From assembly GCA_025677825.1 (NCBI GenBank), contig JAIXMO010000033.1:124001-188000 (forward strand): 64,000 nucleotides of DNA, written 5' to 3'. The position numbers and the translations under genes are program-made. The stretch is from Helicostylum pulchrum (lineage: Eukaryota; Mucoromycota; Mucoromycetes; Mucorales; Mucoraceae). The notes beneath the pieces are model-generated. The model was given only the letters and a program-made list of their open reading frames with translations. It did not search any database and was not told the origin of the DNA. Positions within the stretch are counted from its first letter, which is position 1. Every line of letters starts with the position of its first letter. Below, piece by piece: positions 1 through 12,355 of the stretch.

Positions 1-774
1 ATTTCCTACCGTGATTATACTGATAATTTTTATAATAAAATATATTTTCAGAGTTAAAAGTGTTTAATGTCCACAGCAGAACGTAAACAAAAAGTTATAA
101 TAAAAAAAGTTAATCCAATGTTCCAAGCGATATTGTTCTTTTTCTAGTTGACTTTTGATCAGGTACGAAGGAATCAAATGACACAACAGGAAGCTTATTA
201 TGGTCGGTCTCATTTTTGACGGAGTTATGAATTTTTACTACGTGGTTCAATTCGTCCAAGAAGCTAAATATGATGGCGATGTCTTTCTTGACAATTGGTA
301 TTGCGATTGTTGCTATTTTTGTCATAGTTCTAATGGTACTGCATTCTGCTTTCATCATATAGAACGAGATTTTGCTATCTATAAAAGAAGCAAAGTTAAT
401 ATATTTCTCTTATTTGTTGTATAATCGCGATTCTATATTTACCAATCGAGTGAAAAGTTAAACATTTGTTCAGCCCTTGTATTTCTAAACCTGGTCACTT
501 TGACATTTTGATTTATGCCAAATATGATAATCATGCATGCATTTAATGCAGTGCTGTTTTGACAGGTCAAAATGCAACAAATAATAAAGCTTATTTTTAA
601 ATGTTAATCATCATTTATTCGTGGTTTAATTAGCAGGTCTGTCGAGCTAGTAAGAGTACACAGCACCACAAATGAGCAATAGAGCGCTTATCACGTGTAT
701 ACACGTGAATATCACGTGACTTTTTTGTTATTATTTGACTTATAATTAACGTTTTGGTCTCAAAAAACGATTAA
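1..774. other. Left-edge intergenic DNA, no supported gene
   Basis: AT-rich sequence. Two overlapping open frames (82 codons at 110-358 on the minus strand, 74 codons at 200-424 on the plus strand) have no recognisable domain and no splice context, so neither is called. The minus frame is slightly the more protein-like, ending in a polar, basic tail. The first 18 bases (ATTTCCTACCGTGATTAT) recur with one mismatch at about 31899-31916, which suggests both are ends of a dispersed repeat. The only clear signal is the CACGTG cluster listed separately. Confidence 0.4.
692..718. promoter_or_regulatory. Three CACGTG E-boxes in helical phase
   Basis: CACGTG occurs at 692-697, 702-707 and 713-718, so the palindromes start 10 and 11 bp apart, about one helical turn each. 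They lie 57-83 bp upstream of the tRNA-Leu. CACGTG is the core site of bHLH factors of the Cbf1/USF/Pho4 type in fungi. Use here is inference; no other gene start is within 2 kb. Confidence 0.5.
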
Positions 775-857
775 GCTGATTTGGCCGAGTTGGTCTAAGG
801 CGCCGCACTCAAGTTGCGGTCTCGCAAGAGGCGTGAGTTCGAATCTCACAGTCAGCA
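775..857 (+). tRNA. tRNA-Leu (anticodon CAA)
   Basis: Full cloverleaf of the class II (long variable arm) type expected of tRNA-Leu. Acceptor strand GCTGATT (775-781) pairs with AGTCAGC (850-856), with discriminator A at 857. The anticodon stem CCGCA/TGCGG encloses the loop CTCAAGT, giving anticodon CAA, which reads UUG. A long variable arm and the T arm (GTTCGAATC loop region) follow. There is no intron in the anticodon loop, although CAA leucine tRNAs in many eukaryotes do carry one. The CCA end is not encoded, as usual for eukaryotes. Confidence 0.95.
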
Positions 858-862
858 TTTTT
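858..862 (+). terminator. Pol III T-run terminator
   Basis: Five T residues directly follow the discriminator base of the tRNA-Leu, the standard RNA polymerase III stop signal. Confidence 0.7.
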
Positions 863-3101
863 ACATATTCATATAATTTCGTGATATGTTTATATGCTTT
901 TCTTTTTTCGGGATCAAGAAGCTTGATTAAAGCTACGCTCCGTTATGATCTGTTACCATTTTTCCTTTTTGAGTTTGGATGGATTCATCCATTCTGCTAT
1001 CCATTAACTTTTCCTTTTTCTTTACTTTAAGAAACGTATAAATATCAGATATTAAATTCAATAATAAATAAAAAATCAATTAACTATTTACTTAACTAAA
1101 ATACGAAAGAGCTTTCTCTTTGATTACTCTTAATCTTTTTACTACTATTTTACCCCCTTCTGTCTATTTTAACACATAGTTTGGTTCCCTTGGATTATTC
1201 AAATTCATTGTATCTTTTTTTACTTTTATTAAAACTTTACTACTACCTTGAAGTTGTTTTACTTATAAAACAGGAACTGGTGCTCACTATATATACTACT
1301 TTATCTACACTACGTTACAACAACGTTCAAATTCCAGATTTTTAACAGATCTTCGCAGTTATTTTTTTTCTCTTGCAAGCAAAGATTAATCAAACGGAAA
1401 AAAGAGTTTTTCTTCGTAATTAAAATAACCGCTAGCTCGAGAAACTCGAGAAAAATCTACACATCCAGCCATGTTCATATATGATACTCAGTTTTATTTA
1501 TTTATTTTTAGAAATACACTGTTCTGATAATCAAGATGGCTGCTGGAATGAAAAAAGAAGGCGTCCTCTTGATAAAGTATCTGTCATTATTTATGATAAA
1601 ACCAATTTCAAGGTATGAACTTTTTATTATATTTCTTCAAGGTATGTTGAAACTCTTTATGTACTCTGCTTGGACTTTTTATTTGCTCTACTTGCTCTTC
1701 TTGGGCTCTTGCTCTTCTTGTACTTTTTGCTCTGTTTGGAATTATTTGGTCTGCTTGGATCTTTGAGTGGTGCTAGCAATATTTTTATAGTTTTTGGTGC
1801 CAACTGGTGTGGTTACATTTCAAGCTGACGCTACTCTTCCGTTATCTTTTTCTCTTGTGCTATTTTTTTTTACTCACGAAAGGTTTTTTTAAGAGGTTTT
1901 TAAGATTGTCGTTTACAATTATTTATCACAAAGGTAAAATAATGATAAATAAATATTGATATAGTATTTTTGGTTAACTTTTTTTTTTATCATCTATTTT
2001 ACAATGTAGTCTGGTTATGTTGCAAGTTCCCTTAACTCAAATACATGGTTTATGTTACAAAGAATGCTTTATATCGCTACAGGTATGATATCTAAATATA
2101 AATTTTACGCAACTTTAAGATCTGTAAAAAGCCCACCATTTACATTTTATTTTTATCACTCTTAGAGGGAATTTATCTATTGAAACTGTTTCCGGTGTTG
2201 TTTGATCTGTATGATGTGATATAACTATTATTTTAAAAATACATTTATGCTGATATCAACTTTAAATAACTATTAGGGGATTACTTTTTTTACACGCATC
2301 GTAAGTCCTAGTACTAAAAACTAGTTGACGTTTACACGTAAGTTTATATTTTAGAATTTTAGATTTCAAGAAAAAAAAATTGACTTGCCTTTTTTGTAAC
2401 AATAATGACTAGGTGTGTAAGTTCCTATCTGTTTTACATTATTTACGGGGTCCTAAAATAATAAAGACACGGCCAAACAACAAGTTTTCATTGATAAGGT
2501 CCAATGTAGAACCCTATCAGTTCCTGGAACTTAAAAAAAAATACCTATTTTAGTTAAATAATAGGTTTTTTTAATCGATAAGTAAAAAATATTTTTGTTT
2601 TTTTTTTGGTAACTGAATTTTGTCGGACTATTTCTTATCAAGACATCGGGTTTAGTCTATTTGACCATGTTTTAAAATAATTATCTATTAGCGCCATCTT
2701 ATATTAAAAAAAAATTATTGGAAATATGTTAAAAACATATATATAAAAAAAGGGTCTTCTGGATTATTTGGGACGAATGTAATGGGACAAACCTTTAATT
2801 TTTTTTTGTTTGCCGTGGACGAACTTTAAATTTTAATATGGGAAAATGCGGGAAAAAATGGCAAACTTATGCAGAAAAAAAAATCAGATAAATCATTTTT
2901 TTTTTGTAAATGTGTATAAAAAGTTTATTCTAAAAATTATTCTAAAATGGTCTATGAATTTGTATTGTAATGATTATGAAACACCAAAAAGAAAGAAAAA
3001 GAGTAAGTTAAAAAGAGGGGGTATTTTTTTTTCTTTTTTTTTTGGGGGAGGATGATTTTTTTTTTGGTTTCGTTTGCTTTGTGCAATAAAATAAATCAAA
3101 T
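863..3101. other. Gene-poor AT-rich interval with one exon-like island
   Basis: No complete gene is visible. One stretch, 1512-1612 on the plus strand, looks like an isolated coding exon: it follows a T-rich tract ending TTTTTAG, ends at AAG|GTATGA, and one frame reads through it with polar, protein-like composition (for example SDNQDGCWNEKRRRPLDKVS). Nothing downstream continues it convincingly, so it is probably a relic. The rest is poly-A/T-rich DNA. Confidence 0.3.
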
Positions 3102-4689
3102 TTAGATGCCGTTATGGCTCATTAAACTCAACAATTGTTCCTTTGCTTGAACACCTTGTTGACGTCTTCTTTTACCTGCAAACAATAAATTAGGATGAGT
3201 AAATTTTTTTCCCTGGTGTAACATTATATTATTTGTCATTCTAAATTACCTTCGATATATAACATGCTCTCAGCATATGTTCTTGGCAAGATTTCACGAA
3301 CAGGCTTGTCTTGAGCAGAAAGAGAAAAGTGGAAAGTGTTGGTAAGATCAGTGGTACCTGCTTCGACGTCGGTAACCTCTGCTGATACACTGACTTGGAA
3401 AGATGTATCTTGAGAGTAAATGACCTGAGAGTGCAAGTTCAATAAAGATCCAACAGGAACAGGCTTCTTGAAAATAATTTCGTCTAATGATAAAAGGCTA
3501 ACGTTGGTCTTTGCAAAGACGGATCCAGTAGCATGAGCTAATTCGTAAGCGCGTCTCATCAAGTAACCACCAAACACCTTGTTATGAATATTACGATCTT
3601 GAGGTTGCATCAAGAATACACTTTGCAAACTCATATCTTCCATCCAGACTGCATTTTCAGGTGCAACATCCTTTTTATCGGGATACTTCAAGTAAATATC
3701 GTGAAGAGTTAAACGTTCATCAGCGGTAGGAGCGGCTTTGCTAAGAGCAGATTCACCGGCAAGTCTCTTACGGGACTTACAATCTTGAGCGTATTCAGCA
3801 AGCTTCTTTTCTTCATCAGTGTTGGTGATAAGAGGGTTAACGCGTACAGATTTACCAGTAGCAGAGTCAACAGCAACCATAGTAATACGAGCAAATAAAA
3901 CTGTGTTGGGTGTAGGCTTAGCCATGAAATCTCTAGGAGGGAAAGGAGAGGATGCAACAGTAGAAGGGTCGTATTGAGGAATAGTTTCCAATTTTACAAA
4001 TACTAATTTACGAGTAAAAAAAGTTAAATCATACGTTCAATTACATAAGTATATTTGCGTTATCTTACCTTCCATACTACTTTTACCAACATAAGCAACA
4101 TGACCAGAGAGCTTGAAATCTTCAACGGTATTAGGCATAAGTAATTCCATACGATCAACACTAGCAGTGACGACTGTAAGAGGGGCACTGTTGACAAAGG
4201 TATCCATATGCTTATAAGAAATGGCACCAGCCAATGCATCTAAATCTTCAAGGATCTTGCCAATTCTAACTTTACCACCAGTAGTAATGTATTCGTCCAA
4301 CAATGCAGGTGTTGACTTGAAGGGAAGGTATTCTTCCATATAACTATCAGCCATAGTCTTTTTGACAGAAGCTTGTTGATATTGAGTGGTGGGGATATCT
4401 AAAGGTCTCTTGTTTTCTTTTTCGAGAATCTTATCCATCCAGAAAGTAACGGGACGAACAGTATAAACTTTATCTAAAATTTTTAAAAAAAAAAAGTTAA
4501 CTGACTGATTTTTTTTTTACATGTATATGCTAATGCTAACTTACTGGAAGCAGATTGAGCAGACTCATCATCGGCTTCAATTAAAGAGGCTTGAGCGCCA
4601 CGAATTTGACGGGAACTAGTAGCTAAGAAAGCTCTTTGCTTAACAACGTTACGGAAGAGTGAAGTTGGCTTAATAAGAGAACGCAACAT
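3102..4689 (-). CDS. Mitochondrial acyl-CoA thioesterase, double HotDog (ACOT9 type)
   Basis: Four exons on the minus strand (4689-4545, 4473-4069, 4002-3250, 3175-3102) join in frame to 458 residues. The first 25 residues are basic, Ser/Leu-rich and free of acids, as in a mitochondrial presequence. Two HotDog folds follow: the first at about residues 90-210 (motif GGKVRIGKILEDLDALAG), the second at about 280-420 (NKVFGGYLMRRAYELA near residue 324, the usual active-site helix of this family). This layout and length match eukaryotic ACOT9/ACOT10-type enzymes, which hydrolyse acyl-CoA to free acid and CoA in the mitochondrial matrix. The ATG at 4689 is the only one giving the presequence. Substrate range cannot be read from the sequence. 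Confidence 0.88.
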
Positions 4690-5478
4690 GTATAAAAAAA
4701 TAAGATAAAATATGTTAAGAGAAGAGAAAAAAAAAAAAGAAAGGAAAAACCAAAAAGTTGGATCTATTTAAATAAAAAAATTTTTTTTTTTTACAAAGAT
4801 GATATGGATAGTTACCTTGTTTAGATTGTCAAGCCTCGGAAAGTAATCGGTTCGATATCCAAGATCTTTAAATGGAAAGTACTCCGGAAATCAACAAAGG
4901 GCACGGTCAAGGAATTCAGCCAATTGAAGTACTTTTTGGGGCAATTGGCCTTACTGTTGTTCCTGTCAATTTAAGTACGATTGAAACCCAACATATTCCC
5001 CCCAATCAAACATTACATGTTCATATACTATATTTAGTGAAAAACGAGAAAAATTATTTGGTACTCAAGAGTTTTCTTATCACACTCAAAACAATCAACT
5101 CAGACCCGTAAAAAAAATTTTTTTTTCTCTTTTTTCTAAAAATTTCATATACAGAAGAAATTATTTGTTAGATCCAAAAGGCACGCGAAATTCCGTGGAA
5201 TAATTTTTTTATAAAAAAAAAAAAGCTTCTTTCTTAGTGCAAGCTTTTTTATTGGCTAATTGGTGATTTCTTGATTTATTACGGCTGTTGTCCTTTAGCA
5301 CTCTGACGTATCAAAACTGTCATGTAAAAATTCCCTAAAAAAGGATAGAATGTCGATTGAAACAAACAAAATAAATATGACGAGGGAGCAAAAAAAAAAA
5401 AAATAATACAAATTAAAAAAATAATCATAATGCACTTTTTTCTCTTTTTTAATTCCTTTTTTTTAAAAAAAAAAGACC
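4690..5478. other. Divergent promoter region with one doubtful small ORF
   Basis: This lies between the start of the thioesterase gene (-) and that of the SMP/C2 gene (+), and must hold both promoters. It carries several T8-T14 and A10-A14 tracts, one of them directly before the ATG at 5479. A 79-codon plus-strand frame (4872-5111, starting MESTPEINKGHGQ) is present; it shows no domain or signal peptide and is kept only as a possibility. Confidence 0.4.
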
Positions 5479-8400
5479 ATGGCAGATACCGTAAACTTTA
5501 ACGACCCTACTCAAAAAGGGATGCCTACGCAGTCACGAACACAGCCTATGGAAACACAAGAGGCGCCCAGTGAAGAAATCGAGCGTCAAAAGCGAAACGA
5601 GCGTGAAATTAATAAAATCCAAAAAAAATACCAAAAGGATGATGATAAACAAGAAGAAGAATTAATGCAAAAGGCTCCTGGAAATACGCTGGATGCGTCT
5701 GGACACGTTCATGCAAACCCTGAACACGATCCACATGAAAAGACAGAACCACAAGGTGTCTTACCAGATAATTCGGATCCTCATGCTAAAGTATGGTCAA
5801 ACGATCCCAACGATAATTTCGCCGATCAATGGAAACCTACCGCTTTACCTGCACAAGATCAAGTAGGCGCAGATAACACACCTAATCCCCAAACCCAACC
5901 AGAACAATTGGAGCGTCGTCACAGCGCTAAACATCATAAGCACCAACCACTTGGACAGCAACCGCTTGAATTCAACCGAACATTTGAATCCACCATGTCC
6001 GATTTAAGAGACATATTTAATACAACCGAAGAAGGTGCTGGTATTAATGATCTTCATAGATCCAAATTAAACAACAGTACACCTCTTGTACCCGTCAAAC
6101 CCGATGAACTAATTAAAGGGCTGCAAATAAAAGCAATTAAATACATTGTTGTTGCTTGTGTACTCTGTTATCTCGTAGGCCGATATAAATTTGGTTACAT
6201 CTTTGGCGCGTGTTTAATTGTATTTTGCTCTTGGGCCTATTGGAATTTGGGAAGAGTAGCATCAAGAGGTCTTGAATGGCAATTGGAAAAGCAGGAAAAT
6301 ATGAAAACGGTAAAAAAAGGACTAGTTTCTTCTATATTAAACATAAACTAAAAAAAAAACTTGTTTCTAGCTGTACACTTCGGAAGGTGAATCCGTAGAA
6401 TGGCTTAATTTCATGATTGAGAAAATCTGGCGTAGTATCGATCCTGATTTTTTCACTGTGATTGAAGATTTATTGGAAGATACTATTCAAAGTGTAGCCC
6501 CCAGTTTTATTGTAAGAATCACTTTTTTTAAAATTGATATTTTAATCTTTTTAATGTATACTGATCTATCAAAAACTGTAGAAAAACGTTAAAGTATCTG
6601 ATTTCGATATTGGCGTTCAAGCGCCACGTATTCAAATGTAAAAACATCGGACTCACAAAACTGCATCATCAAAACGTCATAAACCATACTAATTTAAATT
6701 CTTTTTTTTTAATTAGGATTCGAGTTTTCCCACCATTACCTGGTCAGCCAGAAGAAAGTATCGTAAGTATGACAATTGTAATTATTTTTTTCTATTTACT
6801 GACACAAAAGACCAAAGTTTGGTGAAGCCTCCTTTAGTTTTCATGCACACCCAGTCGCATCCCTTGTTACCAACCGCAGTGCCAAATCAACCCCGCCTGG
6901 TTTAGCCATTCGCTTCCAAACTGCTCTTAGAGCTCCTTTAGAAGTCAAGGCAGAACTAACTGCTCTCTCTGGCAAAATTCGATTCAAGATCTTAACTTCC
7001 CCTGAATTGCCTTTTATTTCAAAAGCAACTATTGCCTTTACCAGTGTACCTAAAATTGAAACGGGTGTTATGCCTTTATCAAAGCATTTAAATATTATGA
7101 ACGTAAAGTATACATATTTTTTTTTGCATGAATGTTTACTAATTTTTTTTATTTATAATCGCAGCTTCCTACCATTAAGACGCTAGTCAATGAAGGCGTC
7201 AAATTAGGTTTTGCAGACTTGGTCGATCCCAAGAGTATGACTATTGATATCAAGGCATTGATGGGCGCATTCAATGAAGATACCAACGCTATTGGTGTAG
7301 TCAAGGTGGAAGTAAGAGGTGCAACCAGAGATAGCTCTATTAAATTACAAGGTGCGTTTGTTTTTCTTAAAAAGAGAAAAGGTAAAAAAAAAAATTAACC
7401 GTTTTTATATGCAGATATGGAAGATTCTTATGCTACGTTATCATTAAGCACACAACCCAAAAAGAGTTCATCCAGTACTCGTGTCTTGACAAACGATAAA
7501 GACCCTGAATGGGATGAAAACCTTTATGTCTTGGTCTACAAAGGTAAATTGATCAACATAGGCAATTTTTTTTTACACACAACTCTAATTTTTTTCTTTA
7601 GATGATATTGTATCTGAAACCAAGGTAGATGTTAAAGTATGGGACGCCGATAAAGTTAAATTCGACGATATGTGGGGTTCTATCTCCATTTCCGTAAAAG
7701 ACATTGTTGAAGGCAAACTTGATAAACTCGGTAACGTTGCCAGCTGGTGTCAAGACGAACGTGTCGTATTTGACGGCTGGACTCCTATCGACGGTAAAGA
7801 CGAGTCCCAGAGTAAAGTCAGATTAAACATGAAGATGAGTTTCCATCCCAAATACCCTACGCCCAACATGGAAATCTTTAGCGGAGACGCTATTGCTCAA
7901 AAGGCTAATAATAAATTGGACAAGGAAAAGCTCAAGAAAGAACACAGTGAACTCCTCGAGCTTCCTGTTGCTCCTGAACACACCAACGGTATTATCTCCG
8001 TTACTATTCATCAGGCTGTCGATTTGGAAATTGGCGATCCTGAAGTGTTACCCATGGATGACAAGTTCAAACACCCTTATAGTACAGACAAGGCCGTTAG
8101 TCCTTACGCCGTTCTTTACATCAACGATAGAAAGGTCTATCAAACACGTACTAAATTAAGAAATCCTAGTCCTGTAAGTTAACAGTGCTTCAAAAAAAAA
8201 GTATTTTTATTAATTAAATTTTTTTTTTGAAAAAAACAGCATTGGAACGCAATTACCGAGCATTTCGTCGCAGATATGGAAAATGCATCACTTCGTTTTT
8301 CTATTAAAACAAATGTTGATCTTGAACGCGATCCTGTATTAGGTACAAAGACCTTGAAGCTTAAAGAAATTTTTGCTGACCAAGAAGACAAGGTAAGAAA

Positions 8401-9543
8401 AAAAAAAAACCAAGAGGATTTATATGTTTTTTTTTACTTATTTTTTTATACAACTAGTTCAAAGAGTTTCAAAATTGGATTCCACTTGCCAATGGTATTG
8501 GTTTCGGTAAATTCTTAGTAACCATTAAATACAAGCCCGTCAAGATGACTTTACCTCGTAACCTTCAAGGAGCTGACGTCGGTACATTAGTTATCGAAAG
8601 ATTAAGTTTAACCAACTTGAAGCCACCTTATGACGACAGCTACATCAATTCCACAAAAGCCACCTTGGTCTTAAACTTGGATCCTGTTATTTTAAAGCGC
8701 TTAAAGGCAAAGGATATCAGTCACCAACGTACTCCGGAAGAAAGAAGAGCTCAACAAGAAGGTACCGTAGCCCAAGTTCAAGAAAAGACAGGCCCTTACG
8801 GTTGGTACGAGCAACACCTTTATTTCCCATTGACCATGCGTTACCATACTGCATTATACGTACATATTAATCAAGGTTCCATCACAAGCACCAAATCCTC
8901 TGGCCGATTCTGGTTAAAGAACATGGTAGATAGTGAATGGCAAGATGTTGTTGTAGGCTTACACCCTCACATCAACGAAAAGAGTAAAGAAGCAAACCGT
9001 AACGAACACGACTGGCCCGAGGATGGGGAATTTGGTCAAGTTACACTGCGTATGAAGCTTGTACCCGGGTTTTCTCCTGTACATACGCACTTGAAATCCT
9101 ACAACCGAGATATGATTGGTGCCGATCCATTTTATAACGAAGCACTTAAACTAAAGGCACAACGATGGATTAAAGAGCAAAACAAAAATGATGAAGAACA
9201 TGATCAGGAATCTCCGTTTGATTATAATTTGCAAGCTGCTGTGGAAGCTGAAAAGAGTAGAATGCAATACTCTGATCATGAAGGAAGTAATAGTAGTCGC
9301 AGACATTCTAATGCGTCTTCAGAGTACGGAGAGGAAGATTCAGATGATATTGACGATGAGATGGATGATACGGAGATTGAAGCTAGTATGATGGATCAAA
9401 CAAAGAACAAAAAAATCAACAAACATAGAGTAGTTCGTAAATTATCAATGGGTGTGGATAAGGTAAAGAGCAAGGTTGATGTATTAAGAGAAGGTTTCAA
9501 TTCAGAAAGTAGAGCTGGACGTACAGTTGCTAAAGAAGTTTAA
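5479..9543 (+). CDS. Tricalbin/Mug190-like SMP and C2 domain lipid-transfer protein
   Basis: Ten exons (5479-6309, 6371-6511, 6582-6637, 6717-6762, 6818-7102, 7165-7351, 7415-7543, 7602-8173, 8240-8392, 8458-9543) join in frame to 1161 residues. A long polar, charged N-terminus precedes a hydrophobic hairpin at about residues 221-256, then an SMP (lipid-binding) domain from about 278 to 490 that opens with ESVEWLNFMIEKIW, a hallmark of the tricalbin/extended-synaptotagmin family. At least two C2 domains follow (about 498-620 and 687-800), then a third C2-like segment (about 870-1000) and an acidic, Ser-rich tail. Such proteins are anchored in the ER by the hairpin and move lipids at ER-plasma membrane contacts. 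Of the fungal families, Mug190 of S. pombe fits the single hairpin and C2 layout best. Acidic Ca2+-binding residues are not complete by eye, so Ca2+ dependence is open. Confidence 0.85.
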
Positions 9544-10370
9544 TTGTAAATAACTATTTACGCCCCATCTATTATTTTTTCCTCTTCCAGTACATATTTT
9601 TTTTAATAAAGTAATCAACCTTATGCACATGCTTAATTTGTTTCACCAAAAGTTGATATATAAGTCGGTAAATTATCACCTAATTTTGATATGAAAATAC
9701 TTTCTATCATATTTAATACACTACTATCAGTAAGTACGAAACTAGTGTAAAAGAAATTTAAGTTTAATCCAATGCCTGCATTTTAGCTTCGGGCCACGAG
9801 ATATGCCCTATGACTTGGCGATGACTCAATTTTTCTTTGTGAATATTTACATTTAAGAAAAAAAGGGGGAGACCCTGCACTGTACGTTTAATATAAAAAA
9901 AAAAGAGATATTTTTCTGCCAATAAAAACCTAAAAAAAAGTGGGCTGTAAAAAGTGTAAAAATTACATCAAATTACGTATTTTGAAACAATTTGGTGCTA
10001 CCTGCAATCTCGAATGACTGATAATAATTACTCCATATTACGTTTTTCTCCGCAAAATAAAGTTAACAAGGTAAAGAAAAAATCAATAAAAAGTGTCAAA
10101 TAACTCGATGAATAGTAATTGCAACATATATTAAAAAGGGACTGATTTACATCTTTGTTGTACACACGTTCTTTCATTTCCTAGGTAGGACGATCTTGGC
10201 AAATCCAAGTAGCTGTAAATCACCATCATTAGAATCCGATTGCGCAATTTCTCGGAGTTTAGCAGAAAAAAAAATCATATAAATATGAAAACATTTTACC
10301 CGCTACTATAACGTTTTTTTTCCATTCCTTTTTCATTTTTTAAAAAAAGAAGGTTATATCTCCTTTCATC
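9544..10370. other. Intergenic region, nothing recognised
   Basis: 3' region of the SMP/C2 gene and promoter of the sulfide:quinone oxidoreductase gene. AT-rich, with A/T homopolymers. No RNA gene, ORF or repeat could be supported. Confidence 0.5.
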
Positions 10371-11842
10371 ATGTTGGCTGCACGTACTCGTATTTCATCT
10401 GTCGTTACTAAACGTACACTTGCAACTGTTGCAAAAGAAACACCCAAGTCGCAACCCGACCAAAAATTTAAGGTTGTTGTCGTTGGTGGTGGACCCGGTG
10501 GTCTTTCAGGTAAAAAACAAATAAATACACCCTTTTTTTTATCTTTCTGCTCAATTCTAATAACAACAAAATCTGTATAGTTTCATCTACTGTCTCCAAG
10601 TTACTTGGAAAGAACCAAGTTGCAGTCATTGAACCTTCAAACAAACATTATGTATGACATATATCTTTTTCCCATATTTGCATATATAAATTAATTCTCT
10701 TTTTTTTTAATTAGTATCAACCTTTATGGACCTATGTAGGTGGTGGACTCAAAAACTTTAACGAATCCGTTAAGCCTATGGCTGATGTTATGCCCTTGGA
10801 TGCTGAATGGATTCAAGATAAGGTAACTGAATTTGACCCTGATAACAACACCGTCAAACTTGCCGATGGTCAAACAGTTGGATACGAATACTTGGTTGTT
10901 GCAGCCGGTATTCAAGTGAACTGGGATGGTGTTAAGGGTTTAAAGGATGCTCTTGGTAAGGACGGTGTCACCTCCAACTACGATGCAGATAGTGTTCAAA
11001 AGACCTACAAGTTCTTGCAAGAGTTTAAAGGCGGTAACGCACTTTTCACATTCCCCAACTCTCCTCTCAAGTGTCCCGGAGCTCCTACCAAGATCACTTT
11101 CTTGGCCGAAGAAGCCTTCCGTCTCTCTGGTGTCCGTGACAAGACCAAGGTTATTTATAACACTGCTGCCGGTAAGATCTTTGGTGTTGACCATTACGGT
11201 AAGGTACTTCAAAAGTTGGCTGATGAACGTGATATCAACGTCAACTTCCAACACGAATTGATCGAAATTGATGCCAACAACCATCAAGCTATCTTCAAGA
11301 ATAACGCTAACGGTGGTGAAGTTAAATCTTTTGAGTATGATTTTATTCATGTTGCTCCTCCTCAAGGACCTCCCAAGTTTATCAAGGAAAGTAAGTTGGC
11401 AGATGCGGCTGGTTGGGTAGACGTAAATAAGGATACACTTCGTCACAACAAATATAAGAATGTTTTCGCTCTTGGTGATTGTTCTTCTCTCCCTACTTCC
11501 AAGACCGCTGCTGCCATTACTACTGAATCCGGTGTCCTCAAGTGGAACTTGATTCATGATATTAAAGGTAAAAAGGTAGATCAAGCTGTCTATGATGGTT
11601 ACACTAGTTGTCCATTGATTGTTGGTCGTGATCAATTGATTTTGGCCGAATTCTCTGGTTACACTGGTCAACCCCTTGAAACTTTCCCTGTTGATCAACG
11701 TGGTATTAGCAAAATCTCTCAATACTTAAATAAGGAAGTAATTCCTGCTATTTATTGGAATGGGTTATTAAAGGGATCTTGGGTTGGGCCTGGCGCTTTC
11801 CGTCGTATGTTTGATGTCGTTCGTCCCAAGCGCGATGACTAA
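10371..11842 (+). CDS. Sulfide:quinone oxidoreductase, mitochondrial
   Basis: Three exons (10371-10509, 10581-10651, 10715-11842) give 445 residues. The N-terminal ~25 residues are basic and hydroxylated (mitochondrial presequence). An FAD-binding Rossmann motif GGGPGG lies at residues 39-44, and a second dinucleotide signature (NVFALGDCSSLPTSKTAAA) near residue 320. The two redox cysteines of type II SQR are present: Cys190 in SPLKCPGAP and Cys369 in YTSCPLIVG. The enzyme oxidises hydrogen sulfide to the persulfide level and passes electrons through FAD to ubiquinone on the inner mitochondrial membrane; S. pombe Hmt2 and animal SQOR are known relatives. Length is normal for the family. No neighbour belongs to the same pathway. 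Confidence 0.93.
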
Positions 11843-12355
11843 AAAAAATATCTCACTCTTATAATAATAATTCCATTCATGTTCATACCCCTTATCTCTG
11901 TCTCAAAAAATGTTTTTATTTTTCATAAATAAATTTATAATGTACAATGTCTTTTTTTTAAAAAAAATAAGGGTTCATTCATGTGTTTATCCGAAAGCAA
12001 TTTCCCGTGGAATTTGTATATGCAGCTAAGAGCACGAATAATCCAAGTCAGGTCGCGCTTCTACTGACGAACAGATGAATAGATATTTAGACCCGTTTTT
12101 TTGTTGTTGAAAACGTGCTTCAAGAATATGCGTTAATGTACTATACGATAACGTACAAAAAAAAAGGGTATTTTATCTTAAAAACTTGTGGCATATGACT
12201 GTTGTGAATTTCTTATGTTGATATGACTTAATTTATTTATGATTGAATAGATCACATGAGTAAATAAACTTCCACTTTATCAAGTATATATTCAGGTCTT
12301 ATTTTTTCTTTTATCACTTATTGTTCTACCTTCATTTTTGTTTTTTTTTACGTTT
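11843..12355. other. Intergenic region, nothing recognised
   Basis: 3' region of the SQR gene (poly-A/T-rich, AATAAA-like words) and the upstream region of the decaying family gene that starts near 12356. About 60 bp before that ATG resembles the sequence at about 55611-55676, consistent with duplicated promoter DNA. Confidence 0.4.

Noticed and set aside
4872..5111. 79-codon ORF between the thioesterase and SMP/C2 genes
   Set aside because: No domain, signal or splice support; kept only as a note in the interval description.
10940..11722. 260-codon minus-strand ORF
   Set aside because: It is antisense to the main exon of the sulfide:quinone oxidoreductase gene, whose codon bias leaves the reverse frame open.
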